From Chamaecyparis obtusa (lineage: Eukaryota > Streptophyta > Pinopsida > Cupressales > Cupressaceae), in the NCBI GenBank assembly GCA_027943335.1, contig BSBK01006347.1, forward strand, positions 952,001 to 1,016,000: a stretch of 64,000 bases of DNA, in the 5' to 3' direction. This document shows positions 46,355 through 54,840 of this stretch, piece after piece. The first letter of the stretch is position 1; every line of letters begins with the position of its first letter. The notes under the pieces were generated by a model, which worked only from the letters and a program-made list of their open reading frames with translations, searched no databases and was not told the origin of the DNA. The position numbers were made by a program, and so were the translations under genes.

Positions 46355-47251
46355 ATGTGTGATGTAAATAATGATATGTCTCCCTCTAAGAAGGTTGCAG
46401 GCAAACAACTCTCTAGATATGATGATCTTGATGCTGAGAAAGAGGCTTCTGGTCAAGAAACTAAAACTTTTGAAAGGGCTAGTGATGAGAACTGTGCAAC
46501 TAAAAGAATTGTAAAGGTTCGCTGTAATATGACATCCTCCACTGCGGCTGCCAATCCTTTTGCAGGCATACGTTTGGCACCTTCTTCTGTGAGTGAGTCT
46601 ATATCTGTGATGTTTGAAACTACCCTGTATGCAGGTGTTGATGGCCGACCTCCAGTTGTCCAAGAGGAACAAGCATCGAAGGCTAAAGATAACCATAATG
46701 ATGGCAAATATAATAATGAGGTTCTGTTTGTATCTGAGACAAAGGTGGTAAATAAAACTCTTCTTGAGGCCATCGGTCATAGCACCGTTGTCCAGGAGAG
46801 AATATCCTCTGTTAGTGATATCATTGCAACTATCTTTGGAGCCACAAGATTTTCAGGTCGATATGTTTTCCAGCAGCTCGCAATAGTGGGCTCTCAAGCT
46901 CTAGTCTCTTTTAGAGGTTCAAAAGACGCCATGAGGGTTGTTCCCTTGTTTGTGGCTAGAGTCAATGAAATCTATCAATTGTTTGGGATACTTGACGACC
47001 ACGGAGGATCTCACATGGCTTTGAACACTTCAGTCGGCTACTGCGGGCCCACTCCCTTGTTCAAATGCAGGGTGGATCTGTTGTCTGGCTCTGTGAAACT
47101 CGAACAGTCCGACTTCAAGAGGAAGTCCAAAATTGCAAAGGATTTTGTGAGGGGAGTGGCATGCACGGGAGCTTCAGCGCACTTTGGGGAGGAGAAGCTA
47201 GGGCATGCGATTTGGTTGAAGCGGTGGCGGCTGGTGATAGCAGGATTGTGA
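46355..47251 (+). CDS. Chimeric ORF: NUP50-like N-terminus, NDUFA9-like segment, start of CCT-delta-like segment
   Basis: 298 codons, ATG to TGA. Residues 1-75 follow the N-terminus of plant nucleoporin NUP50: [12 protein letters not shown], an acidic stretch, [24 protein letters not shown]; that part of NUP50 binds importin alpha. About residues 151-196 (46805-46940) follow complex I subunit NDUFA9: [37 protein letters not shown]. The Rossmann GATGFLGRY is altered to GATRFSGRY. The last ~30 codons enter a CCT-delta-like piece ([10 protein letters not shown]) but in a frame that then runs off it. The stretches between are unassigned. Whether it is expressed is unknown; it cannot do the job of any donor gene. 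Confidence 0.6.
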   Translation: MCDVNNDMSPSKKVAGKQLSRYDDLDAEKEASGQETKTFERASDENCATKRIVKVRCNMTSSTAAANPFAGIRLAPSSVSESISVMFETTLYAGVDGRPPVVQEEQASKAKDNHNDGKYNNEVLFVSETKVVNKTLLEAIGHSTVVQERISSVSDIIATIFGATRFSGRYVFQQLAIVGSQALVSFRGSKDAMRVVPLFVARVNEIYQLFGILDDHGGSHMALNTSVGYCGPTPLFKCRVDLLSGSVKLEQSDFKRKSKIAKDFVRGVACTGASAHFGEEKLGHAIWLKRWRLVIAGL

Positions 47252-47822
47252 AGATTACGGGGATCAAGAATATTGGGCAGACGACCACAATGATGTTTCA
47301 GGGTTCCAATCAGTTTATGCTGGGTGATACAGATAGATCCTCAAACACACATGACTTAGAGGGCATTGACCACACAGATGTTGTACCTCATGTGAACGTG
47401 TCCAAGGAACAAGGGGGCTCTGCTTCCAACATTCAGGCAGCAATAGACATTGCGCTGGATTATTCTGCACCAAAACTTGTGATACACCTCAGAGATGAGA
47501 TCTATGAGAAAACAGTTAGGATTCCTCATAATGCAGGAGCATGCGGTAGCATGTATACAGAAAATGTTGTGGCAACTGCAATTGAGACCATGGGCATGAC
47601 CTTTCTGTATAGTTCTTCAATAACATCAGAGGATCCATTGAAGCTTGATGAATGCTCTCGTATGAACAAGTATGTGAAATACTGGTGTGTAGAGCATGCA
47701 AATCAAGCAGACAGGAAGATGAATAGACACAGGAAGATAAAGAGACATGAGAGCAAGGATGAAATCGGCCATATTGGAGTGGTTGGTGGACATGTTATTT
47801 ATTGGAATGAATATCATGTTGG
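47065..47822 (+). pseudogene. Chimeric ORF: CCT-delta, pectin methylesterase and DHAD-like segments
   Basis: This frame overlaps the end of the previous ORF by 187 bases in another frame, so a frameshift probably separates them. About 47205-47350 follows chaperonin CCT delta: [34 protein letters not shown]. About 47391-47535 follows pectin methylesterase: [20 protein letters not shown] and [12 protein letters not shown]. About 47539-47655 follows dihydroxy-acid dehydratase: [20 protein letters not shown] and [10 protein letters not shown]. The frame then runs into the nested LTR at 47823 and stops at 47854-47856. No catalytic site of any donor is complete. Confidence 0.6.
47818..47822. repeat. 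Target-site duplication GTTGG, left
   Basis: GTTGG precedes the nested element here and follows it at 51915-51919. Confidence 0.85.
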
Positions 47823-48203
47823 TGTTGGGTGTATGAAGCCAAATCACTGTTTGTAACAGCTGTGAGTTGGATATTATTCTTACTGACATGCAATGCCAGT
47901 ATTCTGGCAAGAATCATTATCTTCATGTCCTACAGTTGTAACGGTAAAAACTCTTGGTCTTCCACGTTCCATAGATTGAAGACTGTTTATATAATATTGA
48001 TAGACATTAACATTCTAATGGCTGTTGTATGACATTGTGAGAAATTAATAAAACTGAGAATCCCAGGTTGAGAGTGGGCGTAGCCTGTTTACAGGTGAAC
48101 CACTATAAATTCTGTCTTTTGTCTGTGTGTTATTGTTTTGTTATTTCTGATTTTATTTTTATTCTATTTCTTCCGCATTTTCTTTTGAGCTCGAAAATCA
48201 ACA
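47823..48203 (+). repeat. 5' LTR of the nested PDAT-carrying element
   Basis: Matches 51532-51914 with about 16 visible differences. A TATATAATATTG stretch and AATAAAACTGAG may be promoter and poly(A) signals, which would fit a short LTR; this is inference. Confidence 0.9.
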
Positions 48204-48205
48204 AT

Positions 48206-48218
48206 TGGTATCAGAGCT
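48206..48218 (+). promoter_or_regulatory. Primer-binding site, Met-tRNA
   Basis: TGGTATCAGAGCT begins two bases after the 5' LTR end. Confidence 0.9.
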
Positions 48219-48264
48219 GGGAGAAGAATCTCAGTGTTGGAAATCGTGAAGAATTTCCAAGAAA

Positions 48265-48495
48265 ATGGATGAATCAAATTTGCCTGATTGGACTCAAGCT
48301 CTCATGTCTTTGTCCTATGGCTATCGAGAAAGTGATGATGAAGTGGGAGTTGTTTATCCTCCCGAAGAACTGCCTTCATGTGACTTCTTGCTTGCTTGGA
48401 TGAAATTTTTGGATGAATTAGATGTTGAAACCAATTCTGTTATGGAGGAGTTCATAGGCATGTTAGAATCTAGTAGTGATAGTAGAAGAGGGACT
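48265..48495 (+). pseudogene. First ORF of the nested element, cut by a solo LTR
   Basis: ATG at 48265 begins MDESNLPDWTQALMSLSYGY; about 77 codons are element sequence, after which the frame enters the solo LTR and stops at 48597. Across the empty site (GGACT joined to 49820) the frame would stay open for only about 13 more codons, to the TAG at 49859-49861. Acidic and hydrophobic residues alternate; no family recognised. It sits where gag should start, so it may be a gag remnant or captured host sequence. Confidence 0.4.
48491..48495. repeat. Target-site duplication GGACT, left
   Basis: GGACT is repeated at 49815-49819, immediately after the solo LTR. Confidence 0.8.
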
Positions 48496-49814
48496 TGTTG
48501 GTGCCCAAAAATGAAGGATTGGATTTCTTATGGATTTGCCAATCCAATGCTAGGAAATCCAATTGTTTTTGCCAATGAACAAGTTCAACCACAATAGGGG
48601 TTTGAACTTCTGCAATTCTGGCTTTGCAGGACCAAGGCTGGTGGGCCTATACCTTAACCAAATCTGTTGGTTCAAAGGCTTTTTATAGCAGATAACTGAA
48701 TATAAAACTCTTGGATTCTCTCAAAGTGGAAAATGAACTTGAGAGGAATCAAATTGTGAGTATCACAATTATTGAATGTTGTTTAAATGCTATAATAGAA
48801 ATGCTTTTGAAAGAATGTTTTAAAATAATGTATTATTTGGTTTGAAATAAATATTGACGACTACTTTCTGCTTGTAATTTTTTTTGTTTTGAACATCGAC
48901 TTCAACTTAAGGATAATAGATCAGTGCCTTTCTTCTATTGGGCAATAGAGACAATTCCTTTTTAATCCTATGTACAACTAAGTGAGACAGAGAACACCAC
49001 CTAAATGCTCCTATCGACTGCTCCTCTTTAATGTCTTTGATTATTTTATTATGCTACAACCAGTCTTATTGAATTTAACCCAATCTTAATGAGCCCAATA
49101 AGATATAATTAATAGAGCCTAATAATTCTAATTATCAAATTGAAAAATAATGGGAATAATTTCCAAACATAAAGTTTTAAAGAAACTTTATCTTTTGGAG
49201 ATAAAATCACAAAGGACTGATCAATCAAGAACGATCAAATCCATAACTCCAAATTAGAGAAAATAACTAATTTATATTAATGCTCCATGAAGTCTTATGT
49301 ACAATAGATCAATTGTAGAAAGTGCAGTGGAAAATAATAAGGTTTTTACATTGTTGATGATTCTTCTCTACCTTTACATTTTACACCACATATATATGTG
49401 GATGAATGGTTTTCACACTCCTTTAGGGTGAAGAGACACCACCCTATGCTAAAATTTAAAAACTTCTTTTGAAAAAACTAATAAAAAATTAACTAATAAC
49501 TACCTATCTTTCGGATTTGGACTTGGTCAAAAAACCAAAACAACTCGTGGAAAGCTAAGATTTGGACTGGAGATAGGAAATTTGATTTCCTGAACTAGGT
49601 CAGTTTTATATTATTAAAATTCGACCATCTTCAGCCTCTGTCGGAATCATCTTTGCAGCAGGTCTAAATTCCAACATTTTCTGAAGGCTTTGATTAGTTA
49701 GTTCTATTTATTTGTGTCATAAATCTTCCTTCCTTTGATTTTTTTAGTATGGGGAAACTTGCTTCTTGATAATGGATCGGGACTCCTAAATTCTCAAAAT
49801 TTAGGGTACCACCA
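48496..49814 (-). mobile_element. Solo LTR, family of the 31998-37774 element
   Basis: 1319 bp bounded by TGTTGG and CCACCA and flanked by GGACT on both sides. It shares the order of blocks with the 31998 LTR: TGTTGGTxCCCAAAA, GCCAATGAAC, GGTTCAAAG, CAGTGCCT, GGGCAATAGAG, ATGGAT...AAAATTxAGG. It is diverged and some 440 bp shorter. Orientation is given by analogy with the minus-strand full element. Solo LTRs arise by recombination between the two LTRs of one insertion. Confidence 0.8.
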
Positions 49815-49896
49815 GGACTAATGGGGTTCCCGATGATGAGTACCCTGGTTTGAGGATATAGCACCCCAAATCGTAGATGATTGGACACAAAAGAAG

Positions 49897-51462
49897 GTGT
49901 CGTTTGCAGAGACTGTTAATATTATTTACTATGAGTCTGACAGAGGTGCAGAAGATGAAGGGGAAGAAGATGTTGTGGTTAGTATGATGGAAGACATTGT
50001 CGGTGCAAAAGGTAATGCCATTGTTGTAAAAGAGGTAGTTGCGACTGTAAGAAGAGGCTTGTATATTGGCCAAGAAGAAGGTCAAGAAGCCCAAGTTGTT
50101 GCTTGTTCTGGAGATGAGAAGAATAGACTGGAAGGACATGGTAGTGGAGGTTATGTGACCTCTGGCCAGAACCTCGGTTGCTTGGGACCTAAGGGATCCA
50201 TAGCTAGGGCCGCCATCGGGAGCTTGATAGACCCAAGGGTTTTGTCCCTGCCTGTCAATGGACTTGGTGATTCAGTTGATAGTAGTGCTCTGCGGGATAA
50301 ATTAGGAGTTGCTTTTAGATTTGGCCGTTCTGATTCAGATGGTGATTCAGATGTGAGGGGTCAAGAAGCTGTGCATGCGACCAATGTTGGGTTTCCTAAT
50401 CAATGCCATTTGTCTCCAGAAAATGATGCCTTTCTTATTCATAATAGACAAGGTATGGATGGTTATGGAGGATACCACGAGCCCTTTGTGAACGGTTCTT
50501 CATTCTACCACCAGCCAGCTGTTGAGGCTTGTGGTGGAGAAGTTCTGAAATTTCAACCGGATGTTAATGACGAGAAGGGGAAGAGAAAGAGCATTAGAAA
50601 TAAATGGAGCTTCATTGACACCAGTTGTTGGTTAATTGGCTACACAGTCATCATTTGGTGGCTATTTATGGTTTTGTATAATGCTTTACCCCCTTTGATG
50701 CTGCAATATGCAATAGAGACCATTATTGGACCTCTTCCCAATCCTCCGGGTGCGAAGCTGAAAAATGAAGGGTCGAAGGCATACCATCCCATGGGTTCTG
50801 TGCCTGGAATTGTTATTAGAAAATATGAGAAAATGAAAAATACTGATGTCCATATTGAGGCCAGCCTCCTTAGCGTAAGCAAGAAAAAGGCAGAGGACGT
50901 TGCAGGGAAGATGCTTGAACAAATTCTTATTACCAATCAGACTGGACCAGAAGGAAAGCCAGTCAATAAGGTCCAGTTGTCTCAGAAGCTCATTCTTACT
51001 AAGGAAATTTACTTTGCAATCACCATGGTAGCTGAAGAAAGGGAAGTAGGTGTTGTAGATGAGAAAGGTTCCGCTGCATTTTACTGGGGTCTTGCACCGA
51101 GTGTGATTGAAAAACCATCTGCAATTAATGTTTTCTTTGGTGGCTGGAATATTATAGTGAACATTATTGGTGAAAGGGGTTTTTTGAGTGCAGCAGCAGA
51201 GTTCAAACGTATAAAGGAAGATGAGTTTCTAATTATTGGTTTCCCCAATGGAGGAATGTATTATGAACTTGCAGAAAGTAATCTTTCTAATTTTATATTA
51301 ATGAGTGAATTAGTGCCTTTAAAAGTTGTAAGGGAAAATGTTTCGCTGTTACATTTTATCCAGTCTGATAGAACTTGGAGAAGACTCATTAGGAGTGTGT
51401 TGGAACAGAGCCTGGCACCGTTGAGATTTTCTCAAAACCTACTTGTTCTATGTGATCGATAA
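49897..51462 (+). CDS. 521-codon chimeric ORF with a PDAT-like segment
   Basis: The open frame extends 5' of 49897 to about 49862; ATG choices are uncertain. Residues 1-226 are unassigned, partly acidic (GAEDEGEEDVVV) and Gly-rich. Residues about 227-306 follow the N-terminus of plant phospholipid:diacylglycerol acyltransferase: basic KRKSIRNKWSFIDTSCW, a membrane segment near 247-262 (GYTVIIWWLFMVLYNALP), GPLPNPPGAKLKNEG, then the start of VPGIV. It leaves PDAT before the lipase-type lid and catalytic triad, so no acyltransferase activity is possible. Residues 307-470 are unassigned. The end (VKVVRENVSLLHFIQSDRTW) matches the tail of the 51933-52547 ORF. TAA at 51460-51462. Confidence 0.6.
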   Translation: MSFAETVNIIYYESDRGAEDEGEEDVVVSMMEDIVGAKGNAIVVKEVVATVRRGLYIGQEEGQEAQVVACSGDEKNRLEGHGSGGYVTSGQNLGCLGPKGSIARAAIGSLIDPRVLSLPVNGLGDSVDSSALRDKLGVAFRFGRSDSDGDSDVRGQEAVHATNVGFPNQCHLSPENDAFLIHNRQGMDGYGGYHEPFVNGSSFYHQPAVEACGGEVLKFQPDVNDEKGKRKSIRNKWSFIDTSCWLIGYTVIIWWLFMVLYNALPPLMLQYAIETIIGPLPNPPGAKLKNEGSKAYHPMGSVPGIVIRKYEKMKNTDVHIEASLLSVSKKKAEDVAGKMLEQILITNQTGPEGKPVNKVQLSQKLILTKEIYFAITMVAEEREVGVVDEKGSAAFYWGLAPSVIEKPSAINVFFGGWNIIVNIIGERGFLSAAAEFKRIKEDEFLIIGFPNGGMYYELAESNLSNFILMSELVPLKVVRENVSLLHFIQSDRTWRRLIRSVLEQSLAPLRFSQNLLVLCDR

Positions 51463-51520
51463 ATCTGCAGCCTGGGATATCTCTGTGAGTTTTCTTTCTC
51501 TTTTTTGGTGATTGGTCTTC

Positions 51521-51531
51521 AAGTGGGAGAT
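51521..51531 (+). promoter_or_regulatory. Polypurine tract of the nested element
   Basis: AAGTGGGAGAT directly before TGTTGG of the 3' LTR. Confidence 0.85.
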
Positions 51532-51914
51532 TGTTGGGTGTATGAAGCCAAATCACTGTTTGTAACGGCTGTGGGTTGGATAATATTCTTACTGACATGC
51601 AATGCCAGTATTCTGGCAGGAATCATTATCTTCATCAGTCTTACAGTTGTAACAGTAAAAACTCTTGGTCTTCCATATTCCGTAGATTGAAGACTGTTTA
51701 TATAATATTGATAGACATTGCCATTCTAATGGCTGTTGTATGACATTGTGAGAAATTAATAAAACTGAGAATCCCAGGTTGAGAGTGGACGTAGCCTGTT
51801 TACAGGTGAACCACTATAAATTCTGTCTTCTGTCTGTGTGTTATTGTTTTGTTATTTCTGATTTTATTTTTATTCTATTTCTTCTGCATTTTCTTTTGAG
51901 CTCGAAAATCTACA
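51532..51914 (+). repeat. 3' LTR of the nested PDAT-carrying element
   Basis: 383 bp partner of 47823-48203; followed at once by the GTTGG duplication. Confidence 0.9.
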
Positions 51915-52547
51915 GTTGGAGGCTTCCACACCATGTTTAAAGCCCAAGGAGATCGATTCTTAAAACAACCTCATCATGCAAATGATGAACCTGTTGAACT
52001 CAAAATTGAGGGCATAGATATCATAGCAGATGAGGCCTGTAAGAGGAATAATTTGGAATGGACGTTGAAGCAAGGAGCTGTAGAGTGCGAGGAATTCTCG
52101 AGAGGAGTTGTTTCATTGCATAGAGTAATTGTGAGGGCAATGTCAAGGCTGCACACTGTGCCCAATAGAGGAATAGGTCTGTTTTGGGATGCTATTGTTG
52201 AGGAAGTTGGGACAATTCCTGAGATGCGGAATGGTATGCTATTAATTGAACTGGTTCTTGAAGAGCCAGAGAGACAACCTTTTAACCAGCAATTTTATGT
52301 TGGGATTTTAGAATCAGATAATAATGGCGATCTTCTGCATACTCTGTTCAGCGGTACAGAAAAGGGGAGTACAATAGGAGATCACGTGGATGAAGAAGTG
52401 TATTTTGAACCTATACAAAGTGGTATTCCTGAATATGGATTTATGGGTGAGTTTGCACCTGTAAAAGTTGTAACAGAAGATGTTCGACTGTTAAATTGTA
52501 TTCAGTCGGACAAAAATTGGATAAGATTAATTGTGAACAGAGCTTAG
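51915..52547 (+). pseudogene. 3' part of the outer gene-capturing element's ORF
   Basis: After the nested insertion the outer element resumes. A 204-codon frame from an ATG at 51933 to a TAG at 52545-52547 has protein-like composition throughout (PVELKIEGIDIIADEAC, LFWDAIVEEVGTIPEMR, FYVGILESDNNGDLLH). Its last ~30 residues, PVKVVTEDVRLLNCIQSDKN, match the end of the 49897-51462 ORF (PLKVVRENVSLLHFIQSDRT), marking a sequence shared by both elements. The rest is not recognised and may be further captured host sequence. Confidence 0.5.
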
Positions 52548-52555
52548 CGCAGGCA

Positions 52556-53725
52556 TATTATGACCTGCGTAGAGTCTAAATCTCATTAAATTTAAAATCA
52601 ATTTTACACCTAAACAAAATCAGTGCTTCAACTCAAGTGGAAATCAAATACAGTTTCACCAGTAAAAATAAAGCAAAATTTCCAAACAAATCAATAATAC
52701 TAATGTTCCAGAAATTCATTCAGGACATCTACATCTTCAAATGCTATATGTCATTCATAATCAAGGGTATGCTCAGTTTTCAACTTCTAACATCATTTCA
52801 AGCTGCAATGTCGAATTGCTGAACGTTGCCCATTTGTGATACAATTTCCTCATGCGCATTGCACATATTTTAGTACATATGTATTCAGTTTGTGCATAGA
52901 TAAATAAAATGATTGTTTCTGAACAAAGTTCTATATAATACTTCTCTATGTTCAAAATATCTTTTATATTAAAAATGTTCTCTAAACATAGTGTGTATTT
53001 TGTTTGTATCGATATTTTACAGCATACTATGTGATACATCACCCAGAATGAGTGCAAAAGAAGATTGCAGAAGTAAATCAAGATTATAGTAGTTCAATAA
53101 AAATTGCAGTAGATCACATTCGAAACTTGTATGCTCATGTGAAACCACAATACCATATTCAAGATATATAATACTTCGCAAGAGTGCGCTGCATACATGA
53201 TATACAAATTAAAATAATAGCATTCATCGACCGAATAAATAATTTCCCATAATCAAATTCAATACATATAAACAGTTAAAAACAATATCCTCACTCAACA
53301 TATAAGTGTTAACATCTTTACTAAGACATACATTACACATAACCTTCCTATATGAATTGAATCGATAGTATACAACTATATGCAATATATAAACAAACAA
53401 CTTGTGTTAACATCCTTCCTCAAACATGTAACATAGCACGTATACTTCCTATATGAATTCAAATGATAGTATACAATTATATGCAGTATACCTAATACAA
53501 TGTTAAAAATCAGGTGTTAGGAGCATATATCCCCACCTGAAATCTATAAATAATGAGCCTGGCTTGTGGTTCAGATAAACCAAATATACACATTTATATT
53601 TTCTGGGAAGTCTTTTCAATAATGGACTTCAAAACATCATAAATCTTTTATTAACATCTTCCATAGATTATTATTAGAAAAGTAATTGAATAGTACCTAA
53701 TATAGTACTGCTGCGTCATATATGC
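52556..53725. other. AT-rich non-coding stretch downstream of the PLAC8-like gene
   Basis: No coding pattern, repeat boundary or RNA gene was seen. The 3' UTR of the minus-strand gene at 53732 should lie at its right end. No clear 3' LTR of the outer element could be found. Confidence 0.4.
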
Positions 53726-53731
53726 CCTTTT

Positions 53732-54358
53732 TCAGTAGTTCATATATTGCTGCGGAGGAGCGGTCACAGATGTGGCACGCCTTGCTTCTTCTGCTTGGGC
53801 CCGAATATGCAATTCTCTATACTCCTGACAGAATGCACAAGGCCAGCACAACCAATGTACGAGGCAATCAGGCAAGGGCCTTTGAGGAAGATTGTATTTT
53901 GCACGCAGTCTCCCCCTATACCCACATGAATAAATGCACCCTAAAGAAGTAAATTGCTGGACGATGTACCAAACAAGAGCAGGAGCAAAGCAGGAAGTGA
54001 GACCGTCGTCCAGTTTTTCTACAACTTTCCCGAAAAGAAAACATGGGCAAAGGCAGCCAATCAGGCAAACGGGTATGTCTGCCATACAATGACAGAGGTC
54101 TGTACTCCATTCAGATCTGGTTTCTTGCTGCCACACAGGGGTTCCATAGACGGGAGGAGATGGTGTCATGTACTGCTGATAAAACAGAGATGGAGGAGGA
54201 GGTGGAGGTGGAGGTGGAGATGGGTGTCCATAGGCGACGGCATAGGCGTGCCCTTGCCCGTGAATTAAAGGCTCACTTTCATTCTGGTCTTGTAATCCCC
54301 TGGCACCTGAAGGAAATGGAGGTGCAGAAGGCTCAAAGTCAGAAGATTTAGAAGCCAT
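53732..54358 (-). CDS. PLAC8 / FW2.2-like (cell number regulator, plant cadmium resistance) family protein
   Basis: An intact 208-codon single-exon frame. Residues 1-80 are a Pro-rich N-terminus with nine prolines in a row (48-56). The PLAC8 domain spans about 84-182. Its signature CLxxxxCPC is CLIGCLCPC (98-106), followed by FGK and hydrophobic stretches at about 122-145 that may span or dip into the membrane. A second Cys cluster (C165, C171, C174, C177) ends in QEYREL. Family members act at the plasma membrane in organ-size control or in Cd, Zn and Ca transport. Which role applies here cannot be told. Plant PLAC8 genes often have introns; this one has none in the coding part. Frames on the opposite strand are shadows. 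Confidence 0.85.
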   Translation of the reverse strand: MASKSSDFEPSAPPFPSGARGLQDQNESEPLIHGQGHAYAVAYGHPSPPPPPPPPPSLFYQQYMTPSPPVYGTPVWQQETRSEWSTDLCHCMADIPVCLIGCLCPCFLFGKVVEKLDDGLTSCFAPALVWYIVQQFTSLGCIYSCGYRGRLRAKYNLPQRPLPDCLVHWLCWPCAFCQEYRELHIRAQAEEARRATSVTAPPQQYMNY

Positions 54359-54504
54359 TCAAATCACACAATTGAGTATCCAGAATAGAACTCAGAATCA
54401 ACTATTTGTATAGCAGAATCTTCGTATCGGAACCCGGAACTCCTTAAAACAATGGAAATGGGATACTAAACGACGATTTTGAAGACTTAATGTCTACTCA
54501 AACT

Positions 54505-54525
54505 ACTCGGTATAATATCCATTAA
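54505..54525 (-). promoter_or_regulatory. Possible TATA region of the PLAC8-like gene
   Basis: On the minus strand GGATATTATACCG lies about 155 bp upstream of the ATG, a plausible TATA element. A second TATACAAAT stretch at about 54404-54412 is probably too near the ATG. Evidence is motif and position only. Confidence 0.3.
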
Positions 54526-54647
54526 AGTAGTGTAACGTTGTTTTTATTTTTTTTATCGATTTTTATTTAGCTAATCCATAGGTTATTTGTGCGGCTTGTT
54601 TAGTAGTCAACAGTGAGTACCGATAGGAAGATATTTTATTCACATTC

Positions 54648-54840
54648 ACAAGACTAAATAGTCTAAGAGACCACGCATGAGAAATCACAACCGTTTTCAT
54701 GTTCTTTCGATATAGACCAAATAGTCTAAGAGACCACGCATCAAAAACCTCAACCGTTTTCATGTTCTTTTGATATAGACCAAATAGTCTACGAGACCAC
54801 GCATCAAAAACCTCAACTGTTTTCATGTTCTTTCGATATC
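54648..54840. repeat. 63-bp minisatellite, three units, upstream of the PLAC8-like gene
   Basis: AGTCTAAGAGACCACGCAT occurs at 54659 and 54722 and, with one change, at 54785: a period of exactly 63 bp. Each unit also has CAACCGTTTTCATGTTCTTT and GATATAGACCAAAT. The copies differ at a few bases. They code for a repeated peptide on the minus strand (54826-54563), which I take as a chance frame. Confidence 0.85.

Larger units (their letters stand above)
47823..51914 (+). mobile_element. Nested non-autonomous copia-like element carrying a PDAT fragment
   Basis: LTRs 47823-48203 (381 bp) and 51532-51914 (383 bp), TGTTGGGTGTATG...AAAATC(A/T)ACA, about 96 percent identical by eye; TSD GTTGG. A Met-tRNA primer site (48204-48220) and a polypurine tract (51521-51531) are in place. 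Inside are a short ORF (48265), a solo LTR (48496-49814) and a 521-codon ORF with a PDAT-like piece. No gag, protease, integrase or RT was recognised. Its tail resembles that of the outer element, so both belong to one family or share a donor. Confidence 0.88.
45604..52555 (+). mobile_element. Copia-type element carrying several host-gene fragments, split by a nested relative
   Basis: It starts with primer site ATTGGTATCAGAGG at 45604 and a copia protease remnant (45650-46060). It then reads through pieces resembling NUP50, NDUFA9, CCT delta, pectin methylesterase and dihydroxy-acid dehydratase (46355-47655). It is interrupted at 47823-51914 by another element (TSD GTTGG) and resumes to about 52555. 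No integrase or RT is visible. All pieces are in sense orientation and intron-free in the visible parts, as expected for capture through spliced RNA (inference). The 3' LTR is missing or beyond recognition. Confidence 0.7.

Noticed and set aside
46298..46780. 160- and 106-codon minus-strand frames
   Set aside because: They are antisense shadows of the chimeric ORF at 46355-47251, whose plus-strand reading gives recognisable protein segments.
53722..54351. Plus-strand frames of 76, 104 and 102 codons opposite the PLAC8-like gene
   Set aside because: They lie antisense to a well-supported gene and their Arg/Trp- or Glu/Val-rich parts mirror its proline codons.
54563..54826. 87-codon minus-strand frame with a repeated peptide
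   Set aside because: It is produced by the 63-bp minisatellite (63 is a multiple of 3), with no sign of selection.
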